NCBI GenBank assembly: GCA_009767595.1
Contig: VSDK01022083.1
Coordinates: 6,635 to 70,634 of the forward strand
DNA from: Symbiodinium kawagutii
Lineage: Eukaryota > Sar > Dinophyceae > Suessiales > Symbiodiniaceae
Direction of reading: 5' to 3'
Length of the DNA stretch: 64,000 bases
The notes below the pieces were generated by a model. It was not told where the DNA came from. It worked only from the letters and a program-made list of their open reading frames with translations, and made no database searches. This document shows positions 21,546 to 33,997 of the stretch, one piece after another; the stretch's first letter is position 1; every line of letters begins with the position of its first letter. Both the position numbers and the translations under genes were made by a program.

Positions 21546-23994
21546 TGGTGGTTTAACCACTACTGTTGGTCATTATTCCCTATTCTTAGCCACTATTGAC
21601 CAGTCATGGTTAATCACTGGCTTAAAAATAGTATTACCACTGAGTTAATTAACTCGTTATTATTGCCAATTAGTATTGTTACCCTTTAAAAAATCAATAG
21701 CTTAAACCATTTACTAATGCTCATGATATCATCATTGACCATTGTTAGTGCTTGATTACTATAAATAGTAAGTATGAGTAATGCTTGTTTCCATTTGTTT
21801 CGCATATGTTTACTGTTTAGCCAATAGTGATCATCAGAGAATACTATTGATCATCGATGATCATAGTAATAGTTTATAGCATTACTATATCACCAATAGC
21901 TATATCTACTGATCATAGATGATCATAGTGAACTACTATATCACAAATAGAGCAATAGACATATTGATGACCAATAATGACTAATAATGACAACCTATAG
22001 CTCGCTATATCAATAACAGCTAGAAATAACAGCTAGCTATATTTTATCCCTATTATCACTACAACTATATGACAACCTGTTATTTTGCAGCTAACTATTC
22101 ATCACTTTGATCGTGCTGCAACCACTGCTGGTTGCAGTCGTCACAGCGGTGCGCCTCGGGCAGCTGCCAGGCCCAAGATCCTCGGTGTGTCGCCCCGAAG
22201 ATTCGGTGACCGCAGGCCCCGAAGATTCGGTGCTGGTGAGTCGTGGGATGCTTAATGTAACTTAATGCTGCTTAGTTGTAGTAAGTTGGGATGTTTCATG
22301 TTGGTTAGTTGGTCGAGTTTGTTCATGAGTTGGCTGAGAAGTGATGATGGCAAGCTGGTGATGTTCCCTTTTGTTGTGCAACAATTGAGCTTGGCAATCT
22401 CTCCATCTTTTTGGTCCCCTGGTTCGAGTCGATGGTACTGATTAAGTGTACAATAGGATGATTCCAGGATATAGATGTGGAAAATGGATCATGATGGTCA
22501 TCAATTAGTATCTAGAATGCTAATCATCATTGGTGAGAATGGGTGATAAATCACAACAATGGTTGACATTTGTAGTATTATAACCATCAATGCAAGTACC
22601 AATCGGTTGTTGACCACTACAATGTCATACTTGATACAGGACCTGTAATCTGGTTGATTGATCGACTATGATCGATTCCAGCTTGGTCTGCTCAATCGCC
22701 TTAAATACCCCAGCTATTCAGGATGTAACCGCCAGTCAACCAGTTGTTTCTACCAGTTTTAGTGCGAAGCTAAGGGCTCAATGTCCCGCCTCCTTCACCA
22801 TCAATTCAACATCACCAAACATAAACTCACCATGGTCAACTCTCGCGAATCATCAATTAACCATGAAGCAAGCATCAAATAACCATTGTCAACCGTTGTT
22901 CACCATCAATTCAGCGTTATCAATCATCAATTCACCATCAACATATGGATCTACCAGATATCAACCGGTCTCAACATCATTAACAATCAACCATCTAGAT
23001 TTGCCGTGAGTAATTGGTTGAATCCCCTCACAGTCCCATGTCGGCAGGGCATCCCTGCGCAGCACCAACAAAGAAACCACCCGAGGGCGCCGCTGCCTGC
23101 CACGAAGCTACACAACTGAGAGGAAGCTCGCAGCTGGCGCAGGGAAATCTACGAGATCATGGTTATCAATGGTCAGTAGATACTAAGATATGTTATGTAT
23201 CATTATTGCCAGTAATGGTATCATCAATATACTATTAGAATCTATTAGATATATTACCATCATTGTTACTGATACCATTGTTGCTACTGATGTTACTATT
23301 GCCACTAATGGTTATTACTTAGTGGTGATATACTAGTAACATCAATAAACAGGAAATCTAGTTACACCCATCAGTGACCAATATCAGTAGGCCAGCGTTA
23401 ACCATGATTAGTCATTGGTAGCCTTTATCAATCATCATTGACCGCACTTGATCACTATTGACCAAGTATCAATTACTATGCATTGAATTTATTACTAGTG
23501 AATAGTAGCCATTCCAGCATCATTCATCATCATATCAAGCAAATCATACCCACCACTTAATATACATCATCATTCATGCTCAACTATTTGCAACCACTAT
23601 AACCATGATTGACCGTAATCAGCTATATAGTGTTTCCTACCAATATTACTCATTGTCAGCTATCATTCAAACATCAGTAACCATTCGCGACCTTTATTAG
23701 CCAGTATTAACCATCAGGAATCATGATTGGATTTCCGATTCACACAATTATGTGTTGATCATGTTGGTTTGCTCTTGACCATCAAGTGACAGCAAACTAA
23801 CATTTGGTGTCTCTCCGGTACACTTCCCTGGCAATGAACAATCCTACTGTTGACGTGCAATCACAAATGGATACAGCCAGCTGCCCTCAAATCTAACACG
23901 GGGCATGAGTAGCCGGTGCTCTCGTTAAATAGCAAAGGTGTTCATCATCATTCAGCATTAGATGCAAAGACATATGCACAATTCTTATCAAATA

Positions 23995-24096
23995 CTAGTT
24001 GGTGGCTTTAACCCCTATGAAAAATATAAGTCAACCAACCATTTGTTAGTGATTATTCGTGAACATTAGCAAAACATATTTAAAACCACCAGGCAG
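23995..24096. mobile_element. family A introner-like element
   Basis: 102 bp, ends CTAGTTGGTGGCTTTAACCC and TTTAAAACCACCAGGCAG. In minus orientation, GT..AG within the inverted repeat gives an intron that joins two open stretches in phase (..NSGVKKKKNIFCL / YLIRIVHMSLHLML..). The upstream stretch follows a CTATACAG acceptor. Confidence 0.8.
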
Positions 24097-24769
24097 AATA
24101 TGTTTTTTTTCTTCTTGACGCCGCTGTTATTGTCCTTGTTCATCTGTATAGTTAAGCCTGGTCTCGAGCTCCCTAACCACCAGAAAGACTGTATCTATTC
24201 GCCGATCTTATCATTGCTACTGTGAAGAAACGGTTCAATTGAACCAACGTATTACTGCTATGACTGCTGTTGCTCTTTATGCTCTTAGCCACCATCATTC
24301 TTGTTAGTATCATTCTCATTAATCTACAGTGGATGGTAGTTCAGCCGTTGTCATTATCACTTACATTTATCAATATTTATCATTTACACTGTCATTTGGT
24401 CTTCATCTGACTAAGCACCATCATGCTCACCATTCCTCCATCAAGCAACATGATGAATTGCAAATGTTTGAAACTAATGATCATCTCAAGGCTGAAAGGT
24501 GACTCGTAAGCCCTGCGAACCACCGGTATTCGTTATCCCCTAGCTAATGATAATTAGCCATCACGAACCAACTAGATTGTTCCAACTCGACTCATAAGAT
24601 CTCATAAGCTTCAAAAGCCATGAGTATTGACCACCATTCAACCTCTCAGCAACGTTGAGCACCAATCAACCATCACTAGTCACCAGTAGCGATTCCTCAC
24701 CATAACTAACCAACATCACTAACTACCACCACTAGCCACCAATCAACTGTCATTGATTGTTGTTGCAAC

Positions 24770-24844
24770 TTGAGGCACCTCCAACCGTCTCTGCCACGCC
24801 ACCTTCTCGCTTGCCAGAGCCTCTGTGGAGGTTTCAGTGGCTGC
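24770..24844 (-). CDS. exon candidate, unknown protein
   Basis: Exactly 25 codons on the minus strand between GATTTCCCAG followed by G and a GTTGCAAC donor. Reads AATETSTEALASEKVAWQRR then LEVPQ, a charged helical segment. GC-rich with GC-ending codons. The frame remains open upstream of the acceptor as well. No family recognised. Confidence 0.45.
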
Positions 24845-26837
24845 CTGGGAAATCGCTGGCAAATTTGATGAGAACTTAACGGGGCCGACTCAGTGATAGA
24901 CAACGGAGAATAAACAGTTAACTATCATGATCAATGGTGGTTAAATGTTTAAATAAGGATTAATGGTGCTTCATCATTGTGAATAATGGAAAAGATCGAA
25001 CAATGGTTCAATGAGGGTGAATGGCAGTTGAATAGTGATCAAATAGTAGTCAGTAACGGTTGAATGATGTGGTCCTGGCTAATCATGCTAACGGCCAATA
25101 TGGGTAGTGAAGCATGATAGTGACAGTGCATTTAACTCACATAAGCTGATGGATAAACAATCGTCCCTCCTGACAAACAGTCTAGTTCATTGCTAACAAT
25201 CATGGGTAACGATTTTGGAAAATGCATCAGAACACTGCCTCTTGCTGATATGATATGGTTCAATGATAAATGATTTTTCTTCGTGACACAATCATTTAAC
25301 TCATTGTCAATGATAAGGGTCCCACTGCAATGGTCGGATGCCACCAAACGCGGCCACCGCTACAGGCAGCATGTTCGCCCAAGCAACTCCAGTCCGAAAT
25401 TGCGATCAAATGGACAGCAGTGACAGCAGGTTCAAGCTGTAGAGGATGTGATCAATGCAGTCGACGAGCTCTTTGGACAGTGGTCGATGCCATACACCGA
25501 AGCGCATTCCAACAGGCCCACAGTGCGAGCAGTGCGCTGGGTAGAGAAATCCATGCGCAAGCAAGCAGACAGCTCGCAAGCAGTTCTTTTGTCCCGCCTT
25601 CGATGTTGCCGAAGCGTGGAAAGCTTCAAGGGTTCGCGCTCCACGTTGGTCATTGGAGGACGGCGTCCAACCAGGTCGTTAGTAGAGATGCTTTCTTCTC
25701 CATCGTATGGACTTCGGCCCTGCTGCCGTTGTGGAGTCGAACTTAAGTCTCTATTCACAATCCATTTCTCACAATCCATTCTATACTTAAAATCCATTCT
25801 ATACTTAAGATCTTAAGTCACTATTTTTCTAACTCAAGTCTCTTACTGCTTATGAATAGAGTCACTGAGAGTTGACACTGGTAGTGGCTGACCGATGAGC
25901 ACCGAGCCTACCATGTTGCTGGATGCACCACAGTAGAGGGAACCATTGGCTCAGCACCAACGGTGTAGCGCATGATTGTCAGTGTAAACGATGAAATTTG
26001 TGCGTGCATCATAAAGAGCTGTGTATATTGAGAATCCCTTGCAATCACTCAATCAAGTACTTAATCAATCAATCACCCTTCAGCTATGAACGAAAATGAT
26101 CAATGCCGGGTTGATGGTTGGAATCAATGCTGATCATCTGATGGTTGAAGGTCTATCATTGAGGTCCAGTATTACTCATCACTTGCCACCGTCAATCAGC
26201 ATATTAAGTACGAACCATCACCATGCACCTGGTGAGGCATTGCTGTTCTGAACAATTATCAGTCATCATCATCCATTACTCATAGCCAACAGAACCAATA
26301 TGGTTCTTACAAAATGGAAAAATATACAGCTTCTTCATACTGGTTGGAGCACCAGTTATATGTGACACTATGGTGAGTAAACCGCTGTCCCAAACATTAC
26401 CTGATACACTATCCATCATTGTCCCTGATCAATGACCAATTGTCAACCATCGTCAACCATCACTAGCAACTGTGAACCATGATCAACCATCAGTAACTAT
26501 GATTGACCACAACGAACGATCATTAGCCACCACTATCCATCATTAAGCGCCATTAACCATCACCGACCATCGTGAACAATCACTAGCCATCATCAACGAT
26601 TATTGTCCATCATTGACAGCCACCAACCATCATTACCCACCATTAAGGACACCACCAATCAAATACATCTAACCACCATTTGCCACGACTAACCCTAGGG
26701 TTAACTACCCCATCAATCTCCACCATTCACTCCCACCCCCTGCTTATAAACCACAATTAGCCATCAACCCCACTATCCACACTGCTTCAGACCCAAACTA
26801 AGCTCACCTCCAACATCCTCCAACCCAATCCTCGCAC
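24845..26837. other. intron; GC-rich open island 25330-25760 of uncertain strand
   Basis: The island is open for more than 100 codons in two plus frames and one minus frame. The plus frame from a CAGCAG acceptor at 25429 reads VQAVEDVINAVDELFGQWSM and ..VRAVRWVEKSMRKQADSSQA.., which looks like a helical protein. A minus frame reads ..HCSHCGPVGMRFGVWHRPLS... Strand cannot be settled by eye. The repeated TCTATACTTAA near 25777-25810 is a short direct duplication. Confidence 0.4.
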
Positions 26838-26931
26838 CTTCGACGTTGCGGCGTCAGCGCCCTGGAGGCAGAGAAACATTGGAGCAGCGATTGCAGTAAT
26901 CGGAGTCAATGGCGAATGGTGGTTGCATGAG
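26838..26931 (-). CDS. exon candidate, hydrophobic segment
   Basis: 94 nt on the minus strand between an AACCAG acceptor and a GTGCGAGG donor: one base plus 31 codons. Reads SCNHHSPLTPITAIAAPMFL then CLQGADAATSK. The Ile/Ala/Met/Leu stretch could be a short membrane helix or signal. GC rises toward the donor. No family recognised. Confidence 0.4.
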
Positions 26932-27079
26932 CTGGTTCATGATGAGACCATGATGGTAATGGTTGAATGCTAGTTGATGTGGCTTCTGGTGAACCATCCA
27001 AGCTATGACCTTTTGGCTGTGCATCCTTTGCAGCAGTCAATCAGAATTGTTCGCTAGGAAGTTCTGGCAATTTCACTAG

Positions 27080-27190
27080 GTGGCTATGAGTCAATATTAA
27101 CTGTCAATACTGGTGGATAATAACCAGCAAAAGTAAAGGGAAAACAATTGCTAATGATGGGGGAACCAGGGGTACAGCGTTTTGACCCAA
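27080..27190. mobile_element. family C inverted-repeat element
   Basis: About 111 bp. Left TGGCTATGAGTCAATATTAA, right GGGGTACAGCGTTTTGACCCA. Reverse orientation relative to the copies at 29993 and 46809. Confidence 0.7.
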
Positions 27191-27647
27191 AGTTAATGAA
27201 ATGCTTGTTGTCCGTCCTCAACACACACAGTCTCTTGATCATCAAAACAGTCAACCAAGAGCTGCTAGAGAGTATCCCGCTAATTGTAGCGATTATTCCT
27301 TTAATTGTAGCGAGTGTTGGTTGTACATCCCTTCTTGGTTCTTGGTTTGGAATGCCCAACAATCAACAGCGAGCTGGGTATTGACCGAAATTGATGATAG
27401 TCCTAACAATCGACCTCCAAAATGTTGCATTACAAACCATAGTGATAGGTAGCTACTGGTAATTTTTTGCATTTGCTGCAGTCTGAGGGCGGTGCCCGCC
27501 TGCCTTAGCTACTGGTGATGCTCACATAGAAACAACTCATCTGGTAGGTCGTTGTTGACACGTTCATCGCATCATTGACTCGGTGACGATGTTGGCTACT
27601 GGGTGGTTCCAAACCACCGTCCACAAACTATAAATCGGAGTGACAAA

Positions 27648-27764
27648 CTACAAGGTGGGCCCCTAACCAGCTTTCAGTTGGTTTAAAACTATGGTTATGG
27701 TAGATATAACTATAGTTAAATGGCCTTATAAACCAAGTTATAACCAGGGGGGCCCACCTTGTAG
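27648..27764. mobile_element. family D inverted-repeat element
   Basis: 117 bp with near-perfect ends CTACAAGGTGGGCCCC and GGGGGGCCCACCTTGTAG. Read on either strand the terminus offers CAAG/GTGGG as a donor and CTTGTAG as an acceptor, so a new copy would carry its own splice sites. Confidence 0.9.
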
Positions 27765-27933
27765 CACCAACGAAACAACACAAACAACATCAAACAACAT
27801 CAACAATGAGCTTCGAATCAACATGGTGACAGTCTTTCGGGATTGATGATAAACCATGGTTTATGTTGGTGAAGTGCAAACAGCATCAACGGTTAAGCTT
27901 TACAAAGAGACCAATAGCAACCAGTTCATCCGG

Positions 27934-28038
27934 TCATAAGGTGCCCATGGCGGTGTGGTGCTGCGCCTCACGCTCTGCTTTCTTCCGTGCTTTACGGATG
28001 TCCACGCTGTCCTTGTTGAATTTGGCCTGGCAGTGTCG
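27934..28038 (-). CDS. C-terminal exon candidate, basic coiled-coil-like tail
   Basis: Exactly 34 codons and a TGA on the minus strand after a CACTACCAG acceptor. Reads RHCQAKFNKDSVDIRKARKK then AEREAQHHTAMGTL. Third positions are about three-quarters G/C against an AT-rich background, a strong coding sign. The charged Lys/Arg/Glu run predicts a helix. If the stop is used this ends a gene, so the genes on either side would be separate transcripts. No family recognised. Confidence 0.45.
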   Translation of the reverse strand, partial: RHCQAKFNKDSVDIRKARKKAEREAQHHTAMGTL

Positions 28039-28985
28039 CTGGTAGTGCAATGTTGGGCGGGTAAGCAGGGGGCAGCAATCAGTTGGTTATGATGTCTTCG
28101 GGTAACGGCGACTCAGTCTTAGCAGTCAGGAGTGGCCGGTACCATGGTGGATCGAGAATTGCTATCCAAATGTCCTGAGTCCATCATTAATTGACCATAC
28201 CAGTGCTGGTTGGGAGAACCAACCATTGAATACCATTGACAATACTGGCCTCCACCGACAGCTCCTGCCCCAAACAGCTTGTGGATTTGCACCATGGCAT
28301 CTCGAAGCGCCAAGATTTGAAAAAGAATCAGTAGTTGACACACCATCAACAGAGATAAATAGTAATGGTTGATATTGACCTGACAATTGATAGTTGATAT
28401 GGTAGTTGATATTCCTTTTATGTAGTTGACATGGCAAGATACACTGTAGTTAGAAAAGTATCGATATGGTCAGATATGACTAGACATATCTAGAAAGATG
28501 ATCAATAGTTGGCACCCCACTATTTTCATGATAATATTCAAAATCATCATACGGTCAGAAGTAACAAATACCAGATGAACATAGATGATCTTACGACAGC
28601 CAGCAAGTAGCAATGATGCAAACTAAAGCGTTGAATCAAGAGCTGATTAGGACCATCATTTCATGATGAATCAAAACATAGGAAACAGCAATGATCCAGA
28701 ATCGCCAAGCACTATCATATTCGGTATGGTACATACTCGAATACTATCAAGTATTGTGGCGACCAGTGAAATTCGTATATTCCATATGGGTCCAGGGTGA
28801 ATCATTCGTGTAGGCCACGTCTATCGCATTTTGATGGACCGTAGGCTCAGCGAGTCCAACCATTGGTGGCCACAGTGATCCAAAATCAATACGTGGGGAA
28901 CCAATATCCAATGGTATTGATTCCAATATCCAAAATCCATCAATAATGTTGGATCCAATATCCAACTAGGACTCTATAACCATAA

Positions 28986-29038
28986 TCTTAGTATATCTTA
29001 GTATATCCTAGTATATCTTAGTATATCTTAGTATATCC
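28986..29038. repeat. 10-bp tandem TTAGTATATC
   Basis: Five near-identical TTAGTATATC/CTAGTATATC units, with a further isolated copy at about 29066-29075. Confidence 0.9.
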
Positions 29039-29992
29039 ATCACTCGATATATCTATAACCACAATCTTAGTATATCTGAATTCTGACCATGGGCTGTAGA
29101 AAAATAATCACTGCTGGTCTCTTCACTCATGCGATGGTTGATAGTGACGCGAAGGTTCCATTTGTTACCAGGGTAGAAACATGGTGAGATCAAATTTGGA
29201 CCCCGGCCTCCAACAATCAAGATGTTCAAGTAGCAGTCACCCCAGGAGTTTTTTTGTCACCCCAGTCATTTACCTCCAAGGTCCAACCAAGCAGGTCCAG
29301 CGGATAGCTCTTTCATGCATTGGGGTCAGGGTCCCATGGTTGGCGAATCACCCAATTTCTTCAAACTTGGATGGTATGTGGTAACAGCATCCTCTTGATT
29401 TCGTATGTAGTTGCCCTTAACCATTAATATCAGCCATAAATCAACCATTGTTAAGCATCACCTAAGCATCAATCAGTCATGATATCAATTGTTGTTTACC
29501 ATGCTTAATCGTTAGCCACTGCCACCATTAGACAACCACTAACCGACCAGCTGTCAGGATGACAACTGTGATCAGTGGGAGCAGCTCACAATTGTTGCAC
29601 TGCAACCGCACTTATAACAACTGGCTGTTTATAACATGTTAGTGACTGTGTAACAATTGCAGCTCATCGCTATGAACACAAGCTATTGCAACTCATCCCT
29701 ACAATCAGGCTATAAGCAACTCACTTGAGCCATCACGAGCAACTAGAAAACAACTCACTGCGGCAATAGCATCAAAGTGTTGCTATGCTTGGCCCAAGGA
29801 GAGCACATTGCAGGCTTCAGGCACCCCATGTTCTAGACAAACCAATCTTGCTGTTGCTTATTGTCATTGGTTGTCAGCCCCTGGAACCACGATCAGCCAT
29901 TGTTATTACCACGAAGCATCAGCAACAATTCACCACTATTCTGTGACAATCACCATATCACTGCAGAAGATCCCCAGAGAACACCACATGGC

Positions 29993-30098
29993 AGTGGGTC
30001 CAAACCCTGTACCCCTGGTTCCCCTATCAATAACCATTGTTTCCCTATCATTATTGGTTATTGTGCCCCATTATTGGTTGGTTAACTGCTTGACCCAG
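29993..30098. mobile_element. family C inverted-repeat element
   Basis: 106 bp; left AGTGGGTCCAAACCCTGTAC, right GGTTAACTGCTTGACCCAG. Core CCCCTGGTTCCCCTATCAAT and ATTGTTTCCCTATCATTATT. Confidence 0.8.
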
Positions 30099-31317
30099 CT
30101 CGCCACATCACTAACCATGGCTGAACCATCCCAGGAAGCCGACCAGGCCTGCCATCTGACGTTCCTGTCAAAGTCACCTCCTGGACGAGAAAACCAGCCC
30201 GGTGGCAGGTTGGTCTTCCTGGCGCAGGGGTCTGACCACGAAATGGGGAGGAAATGGCATGCCCAAAATGGAGGGCATTGCTTTTTTCAGCGGCAGCAGT
30301 CGGCAAATTAACCACTAAAGTGGGCAATTGCCCTATGATTTTGTCGGTTATTATCGGCAATTAGTTCATCAGTTGCAGTAATTACTTATGTCAGTTAATG
30401 ATCAACTAATCATTTTGCAATAATCGTAATCATTTAACTAGTTAATCATAATTTTTTGGTGGTTTTTATTGGCCCATTGTAGATCGTCAATGACCCAGCT
30501 CATATGGTTCTATCCTCCCTCGGCAACCTTGAGAAAAGGTCCCGCGGAATGGATCCTTTGCAAATGATTGCTCTTGATCATGCAATTACATGCAAGATTC
30601 CGATCATTAAATTGCAAAAATATAATATCTGTATGCTAATCAATTGCAACTTATGATAATTGCAACTATTGCAATTGTGAGTTGCAAATTTCATGATTGC
30701 GAGTTGCAACTCACTCATTCTACCTTGCAATTAGCCGGCAAGCCTTGGTCGTACAACTAGTTGACCAACCATGACACATGATGCTGACGATTCACAGCGG
30801 TCCAAGCAAACACATGATTGTCAGTGCCTTACAGTGGCAAATAATGCCTACTTTGGTTAGCATTCATCAGTAGTGTCGCTGATCTAACATGATTCATGAC
30901 GAGTACGGCTTCATGATAGTTTGTTCTTATTCATTGATGATTCAGAATGGCTAAAGGTAAAAAAAGGAACGGTGGTAATGACGTAAATGATGATCAATCA
31001 TGGCTCATGATGGGGACTTGATCACCCCACCCAGAGCGGCAAACTTGACCATGATGCTTCATGCACAAGTGTAAGCTGAAGCTTGTAAGAAATCAGGGAC
31101 TATTGGATACACACTTTTACCCCCCCTCTTGTTGGTGATCCTCAATGGTTGCTGTATCATAACCCGCTGTAGCAACCGCGATCAATCCGTATCAACCATC
31201 AAAAACATGTAAACCGCTATTCGCCAGGATCTATCATCCTGAATCACCATGAAGCACTGCTGACCAGGCGCTTTGTCAACTGAATCTCTTCCCTTATGAA
31301 GAATTACTGTAGCGACA

Positions 31318-31441
31318 TGGCTGTGGGTCAGTTCACCCTTAGTCCCCCTCGTTCCCCTACTATTAACCAGGTTTTTTTTCCCTATAAAAATGGTTGGTTG
31401 TTATCCCCCATAAAATTGGTTGGTTAACTGCTTAACCGCCA
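31318..31441. mobile_element. family C inverted-repeat element
   Basis: 124 bp; left TGGCTGTGGGTCAGTTCACC, core CCCCTCGTTCCCCTACTATT, right GGTTGGTTAACTGCTTAACC. Confidence 0.7.
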
Positions 31442-32069
31442 CATCTCATTCTCCGTTGTCGACCGCCACCGATTTCCCATGGAATTTCTCGCCTGGTCGA
31501 CTTCGATGGATCCCAGGACCAGCCGCCAATCTGTGGCAGGTCGCCCCCGGTGGTTCAATGGTGATGGATACTTGACAACGTTTTTTCATGGTTAGTCACG
31601 ATGGGTAGTCATGATTAATGGTGGTTAGTCATGGTTAGCCATGGTTAGTTCATGATGGTTAGTCACCATAAATGGTGAAAACAATGGTGAGTTATGATTA
31701 GTCAAGGTTAGTCATGATTGGTCATGGTTAGTCATGATGGATAACAATAGTTAAGCAGAACAACATTCAGCAATGGTTAGTCAAGGGGAGTCATTCAACA
31801 TTGTTTACAATGGTTAGCTACCATTCGCTAATGGAGAAGTTATGGTTCGCAATGGTTCGTTAACGCTTCATCATGCTTCATATGGGAGACTTAATGCTTA
31901 AGATTACACTGTCGATCATCGCTACCTAACGGCTACAGGGAACAGTGGTTAATGGTGATTCATGATGCTCAGAAAGTGATTAAACGGTTTTTCCTTGGCT
32001 AAAGTTGCCTGAGCACAAGAAGTCTGGGGATAGAACAAGAGCTCCGGTGCAGATGATTACGGGGCTCAC

Positions 32070-32119
32070 CATTTTGCGGGACCATCTCCCCAGGCACCAA
32101 AGGGTCAAGCATCATTCGC
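32070..32119 (-). CDS. short exon candidate
   Basis: 50 nt on the minus strand from a GTCACAAG acceptor followed by G to a GTGAGC donor: one base, 16 codons (RMMLDPLVPGEMVPQN), one base. Both splice sites are good for this window. The frame stays open past the donor for 22 codons to a TAG, so a longer 3' end is possible. The plus strand is also open. No family recognised. Confidence 0.4.
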
Positions 32120-33257
32120 CTTGTGACCCCTCAACAGTGGACTGGCCGTGAGGTTCATTGTGTTGTCGTTAGCGTTGAGGATGCGCAAATGGTCACTGAT
32201 GATTCAGGATGGTCACTGATGGGTAATGATGCTCAAACAGTATATCGATCTACCGTAGAAGCTTACCAACTATAGGAATAATTATTTTATTGCCATTGAA
32301 GGGTTGAAGACAATCTCTTCATGAGTAATAATCACCATTTTCAATCGAAGCCCATTTTCAATCTAGGCCGGTTGGGTCTGCTGGTAATTTTCTACCAGAG
32401 ATCGGCGCTTTTAGAGGCCACAACGAAATAAACCCATCCAGACGAGGTTTGGGAACTCGGTGTTTCAGCAGAGCTGGTCAGCGTTAGAATTAATTAATCA
32501 CTAGAATTGCCATCCAACATGCTGAACAAATGGGGTGGCTGGGACACGTTGCTTGTTGTTCCTGATTTGTCGTTCTAGACTTATGGTTGGCTTGACCTGC
32601 AGCAATCAGTAGCTCGGCATCAATGGATAACTTCCGAAAGCATCAACGTACGACCGAGATAGGCAACAATCTGTCACCTAATTTGTGCTTGCCTCACATG
32701 GCTGGCCATATCTTTTTGCCGAAATCATAAATTGTTGGTTTCAACCAGTGGTTTGGCCACACGAGTTGATGAAAAACATAGCGACATCAAAAATGCTGGT
32801 TGCATGTAAGAAACGACGAACAAATGAGTTGATAGTTCTTATCAACATAAACGACTCATTGTAACCCTCAATCACTCATAACTACAGTACTTAAAACATG
32901 GAACCCCCCAAGCAACATGGCACTTGCCCGTGCTGCCCAGCAACGTGACTGTTGTCCCTTGGCTCGTACATCTTGCCCATTTTCTTGTAGTACCTGCGTG
33001 GTAATTCAGCATGATGTGGGTTTGTCCATCACAAATGGTGGTACCTACTGACCATCAATCACCATTACTAGTGGGAAACCACCGGGTTTGTGAGCACACC
33101 ATGGCTTTGGACAAAGCTGTGTGAACAAAATCCAGCAGTCTGCAGGTTTGCAGGAGCCTCACGGTAGTTCAGAAGCCAAAACACCACTCGTCGGAATAGC
33201 AGGGATCGGGACACCGAAATCTAGGGATGGAAGGGTGACACTTTGGCAAATATATAC
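32120..33257. other. intron filler
   Basis: AT-rich filler; nothing convincing on either strand. Confidence 0.5.
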
Positions 33258-33314
33258 TTCCTCCATACTAGCATTTTCCACAGAAATGGCCGCGAACTCT
33301 CTTGATATTTGCAC
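33258..33314 (-). CDS. short exon candidate
   Basis: Exactly 19 codons on the minus strand between CGTAAG followed by G and a GTATAT donor. Reads VQISREFAAISVENASMEE. It is part of a 114-codon minus-strand open frame (33159-33503) that also reads ..FHRNLLLELRVVVDNLYG.. upstream, so the whole frame may instead be one exon. A plus frame (33121-33327) competes. No family recognised. Confidence 0.35.
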
Positions 33315-33834
33315 CTTACGACTATGACTTCTCGGCTTCTGGTAAAATCTCTCATGTTCATTCCATTTCATTCCTGGTTGATCATGGTTCAACAGGGCAC
33401 CATAGAGGTTATCAACAACCACTCGCAGCTCGAGCAGCAGGTTTCTGTGGAAGCCAAAGTTGGGTGGCTGGATGACTTGATCCACTCGAGTCCCAGCAGC
33501 CAAAATATGAGCAGTTGAATGGTTGGTTTGCTATGGTGGACTCCTACGCACCTTAAACCAGGAGTTGCCGCGGAAGAGCTACATCTTTGGGGTGCACTCA
33601 TAAAAATGGAACTATTGGTCCTAGTGATTCATGTGAGACCACGCTCCGCAAGCTGTTGCTTTTGGAACTGGGCAGCAATTCCCATTCTCGCATGTACATG
33701 GTTGGTCCGTGATGGACGCTCATAGCTGCTGGTTGGTTAAAAACCAGCCCAAAAACATTGATGAAGCAAGCAATCATCCCAAAGCCGGAAAAAAAACAGA
33801 AACCAGTTCAAAAACACCAGCCAAATAAGCCTAG

Positions 33835-33997
33835 CTAAGCCCCGAGGATAACCAAAGCCAGGTTGTTCTCCATGCCAAGCGGCACCCTAGCAACGGCCGT
33901 TGGCACCATGGCTGCAGCTGTCTCGGGCACCTCTTCTCGAAGCCGATCTCCCGTGGGTATCGGTCCGCCTTTTGTCCCATGGGCCAACTGCCCCAGC
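33835..33997 (-). CDS. C-terminal exon candidate, unknown protein
   Basis: 163 nt on the minus strand: one base after a CTGCGAG acceptor followed by G, then 53 codons and TAG. Reads LGQLAHGTKGGPIPTGDRLR, EEVPETAAAMVPTAVARVPL and GMENNLALVILGA. GC-rich with GC-ending codons. A GTGCCC donor after ..LREE is a possible earlier end. The hydrophobic end could be a C-terminal anchor. No family recognised. Confidence 0.45.

Larger units (their letters stand above)
17511..24769. other. 7-kb intron-like region with a few open islands
   Basis: Mostly filler. Islands open on the minus strand: 18484-18600 (..SQMKSGAESKHWEPMVDW..), 18790-18905, 19000-19210, and one at 22140-22245 holding a tandem GGCCCCGAAGATTCGGTG-type 18-bp duplication and ending on the plus strand at GTGAGT. 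Another at 23030-23160 is open on both strands. Elements: family E (18076-18190), family B-like (20555-20638), family A (21448-21545, 23995-24096). Confidence 0.4.
26932..27933. other. intron with one family C and one family D element
   Basis: Filler with elements at 27080-27190 and 27648-27764. No exon supported. Confidence 0.5.
28039..32069. other. intron-like region with two family C elements and open islands
   Basis: Minus-strand open stretches at 28215-28315 (..QIHKLFGAGAVGGGQYCQ..), 28747-28910 (..GLAEPTVHQNAIDVAYTNDS..), 30105-30300 and 31445-31560 (..GKSVAVDNGE then TGA) could hold exons but lack clear paired splice sites. A plus-strand reading is equally good at 29240-29370. Elements: C at 29993-30098 and 31318-31441; 10-bp tandem at 28986-29038. 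Confidence 0.35.

Noticed and set aside
22425-22440. GGTTCGAGTC, a tRNA B-box-like word
   Set aside because: No A box or cloverleaf can be formed with the upstream sequence.
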